DNA from: Planctomycetota bacterium
GTDB taxonomy: Bacteria; Planctomycetota; B15-G4
Assembly (NCBI GenBank): GCA_029245865.1
Contig: JAQWOM010000004.1
Location: 1 to 64,000, forward strand
Reading direction: 5' to 3'
DNA length: 64,000 bases
The notes under the pieces are model-generated. The model made no database searches. It was given only the letters and a program-made list of their open reading frames with translations, and was not told where the DNA came from. Position numbers and translations under genes: made by a program. Each line of letters opens with the position of its first letter. The stretch's first letter is position 1. Positions 34,565 through 43,838 of this stretch are shown here, piece after piece.

Positions 34565-35590
34565 TCAAGAAGCGGGAGCATCCCTCGCTGAAGCGGCAGG
34601 ATCCGGGCTGAAACTCCCGATATGCCGATACTTCTGAATCCGACCGGCCAGTAACTCAGCTTCACTTTGTTTGGAAAGTTCTACGAGGTGCCGCTCGACA
34701 GCCTCCCCGAGAATTTCCGCGGCCCGTCCCTTGTCTCGATGGGCGCCCCCGGGGGGTTCCGGGAGAATCTCATCGGCGACACCCAACTCCGTGAGAGCTC
34801 CCGTCGTGAGCTTCAAGGCGTGAGCTGCCTCCTCAGCTCGAGAGCCATCCTTCCACAGGATCGAGGCGCAGCCCTCCGGAGAGATCACCGAGTAGTAAGC
34901 ATTTTCGAGGACAAGCAAACGGTCACAGACCCCGATTCCCAGAGCGCCCCCACTCCCCCCTTCGCCGATGACGACGCTCACGATAGGGACAGGCAAACGA
35001 GCCATTTCAAAGATGTTCCAGGCGATGGCACTGGCTTGCCCCCGCTCCTCGGCTCCGATCCCCGGATAGGCACCTGGCGTGTTGATGAAGGTCACAATGG
35101 GCAAATTCATGCGCACTGCCAGCTTCATACAGCGCAGAGCCTTCCGGTAGCCCTCGGGATGAGCACAACCCCAGTTGCATTCGATCCGCGCCTGCGTCGT
35201 ACGCCCCTTGCGGTGAGCGACAATCAGCACGCGCCTCGGCCCCAGCGTCGCCAAACCCGTAAAAATCGCCTTGTCATCCCCAAAAGTACGATCGCCATGG
35301 AGTTCGACGACATCGGTGCACAACTGCTCGATGTAATCCGCCGAGACGGGGCGATTCATGTGCCTACTGAGCTGAATTCTCTGCCACAGCGTCAACTGCG
35401 AGACCATGTCCCCAAGAGCTGCGTCTCGCCGCTCCGTGATCTGATCCAACTCTGCGAGCAACTCCGCCTCGGGCTGCTCGCCCTGCTCCTTCAGTTTGGC
35501 GGTCAACTCCTTGAGCTTGAGGTCCAGTTCGGCAACTGGACGCTCGAAGGCGAGCGTGTTCTGGAGTGGGTCCTTCTTTGAGCGAGCCAT
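34565..35590 (-). CDS. accA: Acetyl-CoA carboxylase carboxyltransferase subunit alpha
   Basis: 341 residues from ATG 35590; GTG 35618-35620 is the upstream alternative. It makes malonyl-CoA with AccD for fatty-acid synthesis. Family landmarks are in order: LQNTLAFERPVAELD, a coiled-coil N-terminus of about 70 residues, ELHGDRTFGDDKAI, INTPGAYPGIGAEERGQ, and EGGSGGALGIGVCDRLL, where the paired glycines form the CoA oxyanion holes. Length and motifs are normal. No Shine-Dalgarno precedes ATG 35590, but TACGAT lies 8 nt before it. It is divergent from purL. The partner accD and the biotin carboxylase genes are not in the window. Confidence 0.97.
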   Translation of the reverse strand: MARSKKDPLQNTLAFERPVAELDLKLKELTAKLKEQGEQPEAELLAELDQITERRDAALGDMVSQLTLWQRIQLSRHMNRPVSADYIEQLCTDVVELHGDRTFGDDKAIFTGLATLGPRRVLIVAHRKGRTTQARIECNWGCAHPEGYRKALRCMKLAVRMNLPIVTFINTPGAYPGIGAEERGQASAIAWNIFEMARLPVPIVSVVIGEGGSGGALGIGVCDRLLVLENAYYSVISPEGCASILWKDGSRAEEAAHALKLTTGALTELGVADEILPEPPGGAHRDKGRAAEILGEAVERHLVELSKQSEAELLAGRIQKYRHIGSFSPDPAASARDAPAS

Positions 35591-35598
35591 GGCCAAGA

Positions 35599-35604
35599 AT
35601 CGTA
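35599..35604 (-). promoter_or_regulatory. TANNNT -10-like element before accA
   Basis: TACGAT on the minus strand, 8 nt before the ATG of accA, with no Shine-Dalgarno. The pattern is the same as at lysS and others. Confidence 0.4.
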
Positions 35605-35703
35605 CCGGCTGAAGACACACTGGCGGTAGCGGCTATCCCCGGAGGCTTCGGTCAGCTAGCATGTCGCGCTCAACGGCCCTGAAGAGCCCCGACCAGCACC
35701 CGC

Positions 35704-38634
35704 GTGACGACCCCAAGCACCACGGTCTCCTCTACCGCGTACTGCATCGAAGTCGGTATCCGTCCGGACCGACGCGATGTCCTGGCACACCGTCTTCTCG
35801 ACTCCGCCCGGGAAGCCGGCCTGGAGATGCCTGAAGAGCTCTCAACGCGCCGCGGATACTCCTTTCGCATCCATTCTGCAGATTCGGCGGACGGAGGCCT
35901 GGCCCAAGCTCGGCGACTCGCAGACCGCCTCCTCTCCGATCCGGTCTTCAATACCTACCGGGTGTACACACCGGACGACTCCCCCGCAGAACCGGGCACC
36001 CACCGCCTCGAGGTTGTCCGCCGAGCAGGTGTCATGGACCCCACAGCGCAGAGCGTGGTCCGGGCAGCGGCCGCTCTCGGCATCGAGGTCAGCCACGTCC
36101 GCTCCTGGGCAGGCTATGTGTTTCCTGATTCGGTGGCCCCCGAGAGGCTCATGCAGTTCGGACGCGACGTCCTGGCCAACGAAGTCATCGAAGACGTCCG
36201 CCTTGACCCGATCACTGGGATCGCTCCTGCTGCCCCACTCGACGAGCGCGCCTTTGCGTTGCAAAAAGTCGATGTCCGCGAATGCGACGACTCCCAGCTC
36301 AAGAAGCTGAGTATCGAGGGCTGCCTCGCCCTCGACCTTGCAGAAATGAAAGCTGTCCAGGCGCATTTTCAAACCGAGCAGCGCGAGCCCACCGACATTG
36401 AACTCGAGACCATCGCGCAAACCTGGTCGGAACACTGCAAGCACAAGACACTCACAGGGCTCGTGGACTACGAAGGCCAGATTCACGACAACCTGCTGAA
36501 GTCGACAATTGCACGCGCCACCAACGAACTCGACCGGGACTACTGCATCTCGGTGTTCGTAGACAACGCAGGCATTGTGGCCTTTGACGAGAAGCACCAT
36601 CTCACCATGAAGGTCGAGACACACAACCACCCCTCGGCACTTGAACCTTATGGAGGTGCAGGCACCGGCATGGGAGGCGTGCTTCGCGACACCATGGGGA
36701 CGGGGCTCGGAGCCCGCCCCGTCGCCTCCACTGACGTCTTCTGCTTCGGCCCTCATGACCTTCCTGCAGAAAAGCTCCCCAAAGGCTGCTTGCACCCACT
36801 GCGCGTGATGAAGGGTGTCGTCTCTGGTGTGCGTGATTACGGCAACCGCATGGGCATCCCCACGGTCAATGGTGCTGTCTGTTTCGATGAGCGGTATGTC
36901 GGCAATCCGCTGGTCTACTGCGGCAGCGTTGGCATCATCCCTGTGGACAGGGTCCACAAGGAGGTGCAGCCCGGCGACCGAATCGTTGTCTGCGGTGGAG
37001 CCACCGGACGCGACGGCATTCATGGCGCGACCTTCTCTAGCCTTGAACTTCATGACGAGAGCGAGAGCGTCTCGTCGGGCGCGGTTCAAATCGGCAATGC
37101 CATCGAAGAGAAACGCGTCCTCGACGTGCAACTCGCCGCGCGCGACCGCGGGCTATACCGCGCTGTGACTGACTGCGGTGCTGGCGGCTTGTCTTCCGCT
37201 GTGGGCGAGATGGGAGAGACCTGCGGTGCACATGTGGTCTTGGATGATGTCCCTCTCAAGTACCACGGACTGAGTTACCCCGAGATCTGGATCTCTGAAG
37301 CGCAGGAGCGGATGGTCTTCGCCGTGCCTCCGGAACACGTGGACGAGTTGCTTGCGTTGTGTGCTTCGGAAGACGTCGACGCCCGTGTCATCGGCACTTT
37401 TGATGGCACCATGCGTCTTACCGCAGAATTCCACGAAACGCAGGTCATGGACCTACCCATGAAGTTCCTGCACGACGGACTTCCCCGGCAAAAACGCACA
37501 GCAGTCCGGCGCCAACGGACCCTGGCCGACCCTCCGGAACTCGCCGAGGGCGCCTACGGCGGCATGTTGCTGGAGATCCTGGCCTCACCCAACGTCGCCA
37601 GCAAGTCGTGGATTATCAGGCAGTACGATCACGAGGTGCAGGCGGGGTCGGTCATCAAGCCGCTCGTCGGCCCGAGGCGCAACGGGCCAGGGGACGCCGC
37701 TGTGGTTGCACCGGTTCTCGGCTCTTCGCGTGCCTTTGCCGTCGGCTGCGGCCTCAACCCACTGCTCGGAGACGTCGACCCGTACCAGATGGCGCTGCAC
37801 GCCATCGACGAAGCCATGCGCAACGTCGTGTGCGTCGGTGGCGACCCCGACCAGACCTCACTGCTGGACAATTTCAGCTGGGGCAACTGCGAGAAGCCAG
37901 AGAACCTCGGCGACCTCGTCGAAGCCTGCCTCGCATGCTACGACGGAGCTATGGCCTACCGAACGCCGTTCATTTCCGGCAAGGACAGCCTCAACAACGA
38001 CTATCGAGTCGGAGACGAAAGCCGTTCGATTCCTCCCACCCTGCTCATCTCAGCCCTGAGCATCGTCCCCGAACTGTCCGTAGCCGTCAGCATGGATCTC
38101 AAGGCGGAAGGCCACGACCTCGTACTGGTCGGCCTGACGGGCCCGGAACTGGGCGGAAGTCACCTGGCCCATCTTCAGGGCGTGACAGGAGCCAAGGTTC
38201 CCCCTCTGGATCTCCATCTTGCACCGCGCCTTCTCGAGGCCCTCCACGAGGCTCTACGCGCCGGACTGATCGCCTCTTGTCACGATCTCTCTGAAGGAGG
38301 GCTCGCGGTGGCAGCTGCCGAGATGGCCTTTGCAGGAGAAGTGGGAGCCGACATCGATGTTGCGCGTGTTCCCGTCCGCGATGAAGCCCCGACAACAGCG
38401 CGTTTGTTTGGCGAGTCACCTTCGCGGCTCTTGCTCGAAGTCGTCCCTCAGCATCACGACGCCCTCAACGCCATCCTCGGCGACGTGCCTCATGCGACCA
38501 TCGGCAAGACGGTGAATGCGTCACGCGTGCGCATCACCAACGAGCATTCCGTGCTTCTGGAGACCCCGCTGGACGCTCTCCGCCAAGCGCACCTCGGCAC
38601 ACTCGATCTTGACGGGGAATACAGCGCACCATGA
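35704..38634 (+). CDS. purL: Phosphoribosylformylglycinamidine synthase PurL with tandem PurS-like N-terminus
   Basis: 976 residues from GTG 35704, the first start after an in-frame stop at 35680. It catalyses step four of purine synthesis, FGAR to FGAM, using ammonia from PurQ. The first 165 residues are two PurS-like units: one about 12-88 (YCIEVGIRPD ... LSDPVFNTYRVYTP) and one about 100-172 (HRLEVVRRAGVMDPTAQSV ... VLANEVIEDVRLDPI). The body carries HCKHKT, ETHNHPSALEPYGGAGTG (ATP/metal-binding loop) and a second AIRS half (SGKDSLNND, ASCHDLSEGGL). The glutaminase domain is absent and is supplied by purQ, which overlaps by 4 nt. This lies between the small PurL (about 740 aa plus PurS) and the single-chain large PurL. 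Confidence 0.95.
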   Translation: MTTPSTTVSSTAYCIEVGIRPDRRDVLAHRLLDSAREAGLEMPEELSTRRGYSFRIHSADSADGGLAQARRLADRLLSDPVFNTYRVYTPDDSPAEPGTHRLEVVRRAGVMDPTAQSVVRAAAALGIEVSHVRSWAGYVFPDSVAPERLMQFGRDVLANEVIEDVRLDPITGIAPAAPLDERAFALQKVDVRECDDSQLKKLSIEGCLALDLAEMKAVQAHFQTEQREPTDIELETIAQTWSEHCKHKTLTGLVDYEGQIHDNLLKSTIARATNELDRDYCISVFVDNAGIVAFDEKHHLTMKVETHNHPSALEPYGGAGTGMGGVLRDTMGTGLGARPVASTDVFCFGPHDLPAEKLPKGCLHPLRVMKGVVSGVRDYGNRMGIPTVNGAVCFDERYVGNPLVYCGSVGIIPVDRVHKEVQPGDRIVVCGGATGRDGIHGATFSSLELHDESESVSSGAVQIGNAIEEKRVLDVQLAARDRGLYRAVTDCGAGGLSSAVGEMGETCGAHVVLDDVPLKYHGLSYPEIWISEAQERMVFAVPPEHVDELLALCASEDVDARVIGTFDGTMRLTAEFHETQVMDLPMKFLHDGLPRQKRTAVRRQRTLADPPELAEGAYGGMLLEILASPNVASKSWIIRQYDHEVQAGSVIKPLVGPRRNGPGDAAVVAPVLGSSRAFAVGCGLNPLLGDVDPYQMALHAIDEAMRNVVCVGGDPDQTSLLDNFSWGNCEKPENLGDLVEACLACYDGAMAYRTPFISGKDSLNNDYRVGDESRSIPPTLLISALSIVPELSVAVSMDLKAEGHDLVLVGLTGPELGGSHLAHLQGVTGAKVPPLDLHLAPRLLEALHEALRAGLIASCHDLSEGGLAVAAAEMAFAGEVGADIDVARVPVRDEAPTTARLFGESPSRLLLEVVPQHHDALNAILGDVPHATIGKTVNASRVRITNEHSVLLETPLDALRQAHLGTLDLDGEYSAP

Positions 38635-39434
38635 CGACCCCTTCCGTCCTTGTCCTGCGCGCTGCCGGCACCAATTGCGAGATAGAAACAGCGCATGCCT
38701 TCGAACGCTTCGACGCCAGCACTCAAACGCTGCATGTCAATGCACTGCTCGACGAGCCAGCCATCCTAAAAAGACATCATGTGCTGGCCATCCCCGGTGG
38801 CTTTAGCTACGGAGACGACATCGGTGCTGGCGCAGTCTTTGCCTGCGAACTCGGCACACGCCTCGCGGAACCTCTGACAAAATTCGTAGAAGATGGCGGC
38901 CTGGTTCTAGGCATCTGCAACGGCTTCCAGGTGCTCGTACGACTTGGGCTTCTTCCGGGTCTTGATGCGACTCTCGGCCAGCCTGAACTGAGCTTGACCG
39001 ACAACGTGTCACACAAGTACGAAGATCGGTGGGTACGCCTGTCCATTACCTCGCGAAAATGTGTCTTTGTGGGCGACATGGAACCGCCAGAGCTTCCTCT
39101 TGCGCATGCTGAGGGGCGGATTGTTGCTCGCGATACAGCGACGCTCCGGCGCCTTCACGACGAAGACCGCATTGTTTTCCAGTACGCCGACACGGAAGGT
39201 GCTCCCACGGACGCTTACCCCGCCAATCCCAATGGCAGTGTAGACGCCATCGCAGGCCTGACTGATCGCACCGGACGCGTCCTTGGCCTCATGCCTCACC
39301 CAGAGCGCGCCCTCTTCGGCTTTCACCATCCGGACTGGACCCGTCGCAGCTACGACGGATCCGGCCCCTCAGATCTCGGCCCGGGCGCCCCCCTCTTTGC
39401 CAACGCTTGCGATTGGGTCCGCCGCGAACGCTAA
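38631..39434 (+). CDS. purQ: Phosphoribosylformylglycinamidine synthase glutaminase subunit
   Basis: 267 residues. A class I glutamine amidotransferase: nucleophile Cys96 in LGICNGFQV, oxyanion-type motif GGFSYGDDIGAGA, and the His-Glu pair in MPHPERALFG near the C-terminus. It releases ammonia from glutamine for PurL. It is coupled to purL by an ATGA overlap. At 267 aa it is a little longer than the 220-230 aa PurQ of Bacillus, which fits the PurQ type paired with longer PurL forms. It ends 3 nt from a convergent deacetylase gene. Confidence 0.97.
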   Translation: MTTPSVLVLRAAGTNCEIETAHAFERFDASTQTLHVNALLDEPAILKRHHVLAIPGGFSYGDDIGAGAVFACELGTRLAEPLTKFVEDGGLVLGICNGFQVLVRLGLLPGLDATLGQPELSLTDNVSHKYEDRWVRLSITSRKCVFVGDMEPPELPLAHAEGRIVARDTATLRRLHDEDRIVFQYADTEGAPTDAYPANPNGSVDAIAGLTDRTGRVLGLMPHPERALFGFHHPDWTRRSYDGSGPSDLGPGAPLFANACDWVRRER

Positions 39435-39437
39435 GCG

Positions 39438-40577
39438 TCAGCAGCAATACTCTTCGACAGCCTGTCTGTAGAGGTCCTGGCCCTCTCCGAGTGCCTCGAA
39501 GCTGATCCACTCATCGACTCGATGGGCCTGCTGAATAGATCCGGGCCCACAAACCACCGTCGGGATCTCAAAGCCGGCACGATAAAACTCGGCTTCCGTG
39601 TAGAAAGGCACAGCGCTTGGCGCCTTTCCAGTGCGTTCGACCAACCACTCCACCACCTGCGCCGAAGGACTCTGGTCGAAGGCTGGATGGCACACCTCCC
39701 AGTCCACCTCGCAGTGCACCCCTGGCGCAGACGCACACGCAAGATCCACACAAGCCTGGATCCTGTTTTGAAGCTCTTGGATATCCGCGCCTGGTACAGG
39801 ACGAAACTCGACCTCGACGCTCGCATGCGGCGGCACAAGATTTCGAGCTGCGCCAGCTCGAACAAGCCCCGTGTTGATCGTCGTGCATGGAGGATCGTGC
39901 ACAGTGGACAGCGGGGCGTTCTGCCGCAATGTCTCTCGCAGTTCATGAAGATCGCGCAACAAAGTCCCCAGCGCTTGCGAGGCATCTGCACCGGCCCAGG
40001 GATCACTGGAATGAGCAGCTTCGCCATGCAACTGAATACGGACTCCGCCATAGCCTTTGTGGCCAACGATCGGTGCCAGATCAGTGGGCTCCCCGACCAT
40101 GCAAACGGCTTCCGAGATGTCGCCCATCAGTGCGCTCTCGTTCACGAGTTGAAGAGCTCCGTGACATCCGACTTCCTCGGCATAGGTCCAGGCCAGAACC
40201 AGGGGGCGGCGCAGTCGCTCAACCATCTGCGCTGCGGCCTCCACCTGTGCTGCCACGGCCCCCTTCATATCGGCTGTGCCCCGACCGTAAAGCCGTGACC
40301 CGTCACGCTCCGGCGCCGTCGTCGCACGTGCGTTTGCAGACCAAGGAACCGTATCGATGTGCCCGGCCAGAACGAGGCCTGCAGGCCCATCGCCTCCGAG
40401 CCTCGCCACAAGATTCCGTTGCGGCACACCCTCGTGCACACCCTCTTGCAGGTGCACCGAGGCACCAAGCGCCGTCAGGTTTTCGGCCAACACGCCGACC
40501 ACGGGAAGTGTCGGACATCCAGGTGCCGAATCGATACTCACCAAGTGTTCGGTGAGGGAAACCACGTCTGGTCGCAT
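39438..40577 (-). CDS. M20 family deacetylase (acetylornithine or succinyl-diaminopimelate deacetylase-like)
   Basis: 379 residues from ATG 40577; GTG 40580 is immediately before. A di-zinc M20 amidohydrolase: His74 and Asp76 (AGHIDTVP), Asp104 (GTADMKG) and Glu135-Glu136 (TYAEEVG). The middle lid domain (about 175-285) has the dimer-type strand VEVEFRPVPGADI. The closest families are ArgE (N-acetylornithine deacetylase) and DapE. The ArgE-like GHIDTVPW pattern favours acetylornithine, but the substrate cannot be fixed from motifs. No arg or dap genes are adjacent. TACACT lies 6 nt before the ATG and no Shine-Dalgarno is visible. Confidence 0.85.
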   Translation of the reverse strand: MRPDVVSLTEHLVSIDSAPGCPTLPVVGVLAENLTALGASVHLQEGVHEGVPQRNLVARLGGDGPAGLVLAGHIDTVPWSANARATTAPERDGSRLYGRGTADMKGAVAAQVEAAAQMVERLRRPLVLAWTYAEEVGCHGALQLVNESALMGDISEAVCMVGEPTDLAPIVGHKGYGGVRIQLHGEAAHSSDPWAGADASQALGTLLRDLHELRETLRQNAPLSTVHDPPCTTINTGLVRAGAARNLVPPHASVEVEFRPVPGADIQELQNRIQACVDLACASAPGVHCEVDWEVCHPAFDQSPSAQVVEWLVERTGKAPSAVPFYTEAEFYRAGFEIPTVVCGPGSIQQAHRVDEWISFEALGEGQDLYRQAVEEYCC

Positions 40578-40583
40578 CACGAG

Positions 40584-40589
40584 AGTGTA
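40584..40589 (-). promoter_or_regulatory. TANNNT -10-like element before the M20 gene
   Basis: TACACT on the minus strand, 6 nt before ATG 40577, with no Shine-Dalgarno. This is the spacing expected of a leaderless promoter. Confidence 0.4.
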
Positions 40590-40677
40590 CGACAGCCCGA
40601 CGACGAGGTCTTCTGTGGATCGAAGGCCCTGACTCAGAGGAGTCGTAAATGATGCACAGCGAGGTTTCTGGTGCCCT

Positions 40678-41808
40678 TTACTTCATCACCTGGCTGATGG
40701 CGAACATGGGCATGATCAAACTGGACACGATCAGCGCCACCACCGCGCCCATCAGAATCGTCATGGCTGGTTCGATGACAGCGACGAAGGCCTTGATCGC
40801 AGACTCCACCTTCTTCTCATGGTGGCTTGTGATCTTCTCCAGAACCGTCGGAAGCGTTCCTGAGCGCTCACCAAGGGAGATCATGGCCGCCTCTGCAGGT
40901 GGAATAAGCGGGTTGTCCATGAGCGTTTCAGAAATGTCGTGCCCGTTCTCAACCTTCTTGCGGGTGTCGTCCCAAAGTTCCACGTACCGATGGTTACCAG
41001 ACACGTCCGCAGCCAACTGCAAGGCTTCGAGAACGTTCAAACCCGCGTTCATCATGACACCAAGCACGTGGAACGAGCGCGAGATGGACACGGCCTTGAT
41101 CAGCTTCCCGAAGGCCGGAACTTTCAGGTAGAGCGGGTCAAAGATGCGCTTACCTTCACGCGACCGGGCGCCCCAGATGCAAGCACCGAGTCCCACAAGC
41201 ATTGCAGGGAGAAGCCACGCACCATGAGCCCGCAGAATGTCGGACAAGTCCAGAAAGAAGCGCGTCGGACCGGGGAGCTTGTCCGGCTGGTCTCCAAACA
41301 ACTCGGCAAACTTTGGAAACACGTTGACCAGCAAAAAGATGATCGTACAGGCTGCCATCACAGCCATGAATGCCGGGTAAGACATGGCGGACCGCACCTT
41401 CTTGCGAGTCGAAATATCGCGCTCCATGAACTCGGCGACCTTCTGGAGCATAGCCCCCAAGTCACCCGTCATTTCGCCTGCGCGAACGAGCGCAAGTGCG
41501 ACAGGAGAAAAAGCCCAGCCTTCGAGCGCCATGGCCGCAGACAGTGGCTTTCCGTTCTCGACACCACGGCGAATTGAACCCACGAATTCAGCCTGTTGCG
41601 GAGTCGCGGCCTGCTTTTCCAGAACCTCCAGAGCTGCGGAAAGATTGAGCCCTGTTTCAAACATGATCGCAAGTTGCGTCACGATATCGAGGATCTGATC
41701 CTGCGGCACCTGCATCCGCTTGATTGCAATGCGAAGCGACGCTTTGAAGCGGTCCGCAACCGACGGATCAATTCCTACGAGAGGTGAAACGCCCATGTTG
41801 CTCATCAC
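40678..41808 (-). CDS. GspF/PilC inner-membrane platform protein
   Basis: 376 residues. It is the polytopic platform of type II secretion or type IV pilus machines, which the motor ATPase turns. Two repeated T2SSF domains of about 120 residues each: ILDIVTQLAIMFETGLNLSAAL ... and RSFHVLGVMMNAGLNVLEAL. Three membrane segments are near 155-175, 205-225 and 345-370. The start GTG 41808 overlaps the ATPase stop (GTGA), and an ATG follows at the next codon. It is the last gene of the ten-gene operon. No obvious terminator follows in the 97-nt gap. Confidence 0.95.
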   Translation of the reverse strand: MMSNMGVSPLVGIDPSVADRFKASLRIAIKRMQVPQDQILDIVTQLAIMFETGLNLSAALEVLEKQAATPQQAEFVGSIRRGVENGKPLSAAMALEGWAFSPVALALVRAGEMTGDLGAMLQKVAEFMERDISTRKKVRSAMSYPAFMAVMAACTIIFLLVNVFPKFAELFGDQPDKLPGPTRFFLDLSDILRAHGAWLLPAMLVGLGACIWGARSREGKRIFDPLYLKVPAFGKLIKAVSISRSFHVLGVMMNAGLNVLEALQLAADVSGNHRYVELWDDTRKKVENGHDISETLMDNPLIPPAEAAMISLGERSGTLPTVLEKITSHHEKKVESAIKAFVAVIEPAMTILMGAVVALIVSSLIMPMFAISQVMK

Positions 41809-43535
41809 TTGATCTCCGCAACGCGCATGATTTCCTCAAAGCTCGTCTCGCATGAAGCCACCTTCAGCAGCCCGTCAAACGCAAGCTGGCGATGCCCTTT
41901 TTCCTTGGCAATCCGCCGCAACTCCGTCAGAGAGGCGGCCTGCGTGATCACATCACGGAGTTCGTCATCAATGGTGAACAACTCGTGGATTCCGAGTCGC
42001 CCCGAGTACCCCATCTGACTGCAAGACTTGCAGCCTTCCCCCCGCGCGACACTGTCTGCCTTGATCTCGCGCTCATCGAAGAGCTGCCGCAATCGGTCGC
42101 TGGGCGCCTCCTCGATCTTGCAGTTCTCACAAATTCTTCGAACCAGGCGTTGAGCCAGCACCGAGTTCAATGCAGCTGCCAGCAAATAAGACTCGACACC
42201 CATGTTCACAAGCCGCGGAATGGCTGCGATGGCATCATTGGTGTGCAGCGTCGAGAAGACGAGGTGACCCGTCAGTGCTGCCTCAATGACGATCTTGGCC
42301 GTCTCTTCATCGCGAACCTCACCCACCATCATCACGTCGGGGTCCTGACGCAACAGAGCGCGCAAAGCAGAAGCAAACGTCAAACCAGCCCGCTCATTGA
42401 CCTGCATCTGGTTGATAATGGGCAGGCTGTACTCGGTCGGATCCTCGACCGTGCAGATGTTGCGGTCGAGAGAGTTAATTGTTGCCAAGGCCGAATACAA
42501 AGTCGTCGTCTTGCCGGACCCCGTTGGCCCCGTGACCAGGACAACGCCGTTCGGCTGCTGCACTTGCTCAGCCAGCCCTTCGTGAATCAACGGACTGAGG
42601 CCGAGCGCCGACAAATCACCCATCATTGAGTTGCGATCAAGAATACGAATCACGACTTTTTCACCGCAGTACGCGGGAATGATGGAGACACGCAAATCGA
42701 TAGCCCGCCCGCTTGCATTGACGCGCATACGGCCATCTTGCGGTGCGCGCCGCTCTGCGATATCAAGTCCGGACATGATCTTGATACGTGACACGATGGC
42801 GGGTGCAAGACCAAGAGGCGGCCGAATCTTCTCATCCATACGCAACACGCCATCGATACGAAAGCGGACGCGAAGCTCGCTTTCATCGGGCTCGATATGA
42901 ATATCTGAAGCGCTGCCTTGAATAGACTTCAGAATGATCGCGTTTACAAAGCGCACGACGGGTGAAGTACCGGCCTTCGCTTCCAGGCCATCAATCTCAT
43001 CAATTGCCGAGTCAACAAGCTCGAGTTCATCGATTCCATCGACTTCGTCGCCGACCTCTCGAATCATGTCGTCGACCATCAACTCGGTGATGGAGTCGTT
43101 GGCCCGGTTGAGGCCCTGTGCAATCTCTGCTGCAGAAACCACCACAAGCCGCAACTTCAGCCCGGTCAATCGACGCAAAGCGTCGATGGTGAAAAGGTCT
43201 GTTGGATCTGCAATCGCGCAGGTCAGCTCATCGTGCACCCGATACAATGGAAGCACAGAGCGACTGCGCGCCCAGTCCTTATCGAGCAGGTCCGAAAGGT
43301 TCGAATCACCCAGCCCCGGAATCAGCCGTACAAATGGCAGGCCATTCTGGATGGCGACAACCTTGAGAAGCGCCTCTTCATCGAGCACGCCAACTCGCAA
43401 AAGACGCTCCGAAAGACTCTCGTGATCGTTCGCCGGAGGCGCATCGAGCCCGCGCTGAAGTTCATCAGCCGAGACCAAACCCGACTCGCGCAATGTGCGC
43501 TCAAACTGCGTGTGACTGAGTCCCACAACATTCAT
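41805..43535 (-). CDS. GspE/PilB secretion or pilus-assembly ATPase
   Basis: 576 residues. The N-terminal MshEN-type domain (1 to about 150) is followed by the ATPase core: Walker A GPTGSGKT (336-343), Asp box ICTVEDPTEY, Walker B LLRQDPDVMMVGEVRDEETA, and His box LTGHLVFSTLHTNDA. A zinc-binding pair CENC ... CKSC near residue 485-515 is typical of GspE/PilB and absent in PilT. It powers pseudopilus or pilus extension. The gene overlaps the STAS gene by ATGA and gspF by GTGA. No PilT retraction ATPase is in the window. Confidence 0.96.
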   Translation of the reverse strand: MNVVGLSHTQFERTLRESGLVSADELQRGLDAPPANDHESLSERLLRVGVLDEEALLKVVAIQNGLPFVRLIPGLGDSNLSDLLDKDWARSRSVLPLYRVHDELTCAIADPTDLFTIDALRRLTGLKLRLVVVSAAEIAQGLNRANDSITELMVDDMIREVGDEVDGIDELELVDSAIDEIDGLEAKAGTSPVVRFVNAIILKSIQGSASDIHIEPDESELRVRFRIDGVLRMDEKIRPPLGLAPAIVSRIKIMSGLDIAERRAPQDGRMRVNASGRAIDLRVSIIPAYCGEKVVIRILDRNSMMGDLSALGLSPLIHEGLAEQVQQPNGVVLVTGPTGSGKTTTLYSALATINSLDRNICTVEDPTEYSLPIINQMQVNERAGLTFASALRALLRQDPDVMMVGEVRDEETAKIVIEAALTGHLVFSTLHTNDAIAAIPRLVNMGVESYLLAAALNSVLAQRLVRRICENCKIEEAPSDRLRQLFDEREIKADSVARGEGCKSCSQMGYSGRLGIHELFTIDDELRDVITQAASLTELRRIAKEKGHRQLAFDGLLKVASCETSFEEIMRVAEIK

Positions 43536-43831
43536 GATTCCACCGTCCCCCCGACCTCTGAGAGGTCCAGATGCTCGGCGAGCCCAGTGATCCGAAGGGC
43601 CTGAGAGAAAACAGCTGACGGTCGGTCAATGAGCACTTTCAGCCCGCGACTCTTTGCGAGTGCATCGAACTCCAGAAGTGCTTCCAGTGTCAGCGAGTCA
43701 AACTCGATCACACTCGAGGTGTCCACGCAGAAGCTTGTGATGCCTTGACCGATCAGATCCGGCAAGGATTCACTCAGCTGTACCAACGCTGACTGACTCA
43801 GTTCTCGACCTGCCTCCACGCGCTGAATCAT
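43532..43831 (-). CDS. Small STAS-domain protein inside the secretion operon
   Basis: 99 residues, one STAS fold. The family's phospho-site region is VDTSSVIEFDSLTLEALL (about 37-54), with a Ser and Thr where anti-anti-sigma factors carry their phosphorylated Ser, followed by the beta-strand GLKVLIDRP. STAS proteins usually bind and regulate a partner by phosphorylation switching, as SpoIIAA does. Here the gene starts 7 nt after the secretin gene and its stop overlaps the start of the ATPase gene (ATGA), so it is made together with them. A partner kinase or phosphatase is not nearby. A regulatory role on the secretion motor is inference; an ordinary anti-anti-sigma role is the alternative. 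Confidence 0.82.
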   Translation of the reverse strand: MIQRVEAGRELSQSALVQLSESLPDLIGQGITSFCVDTSSVIEFDSLTLEALLEFDALAKSRGLKVLIDRPSAVFSQALRITGLAEHLDLSEVGGTVES

Positions 43832-43838
43832 CGAGATC

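Noticed and set aside
35842-37131. 429-codon frame antisense to purL
   Set aside because: Purely a mirror of conserved purL codons in high-GC sequence; no start context and no family match.
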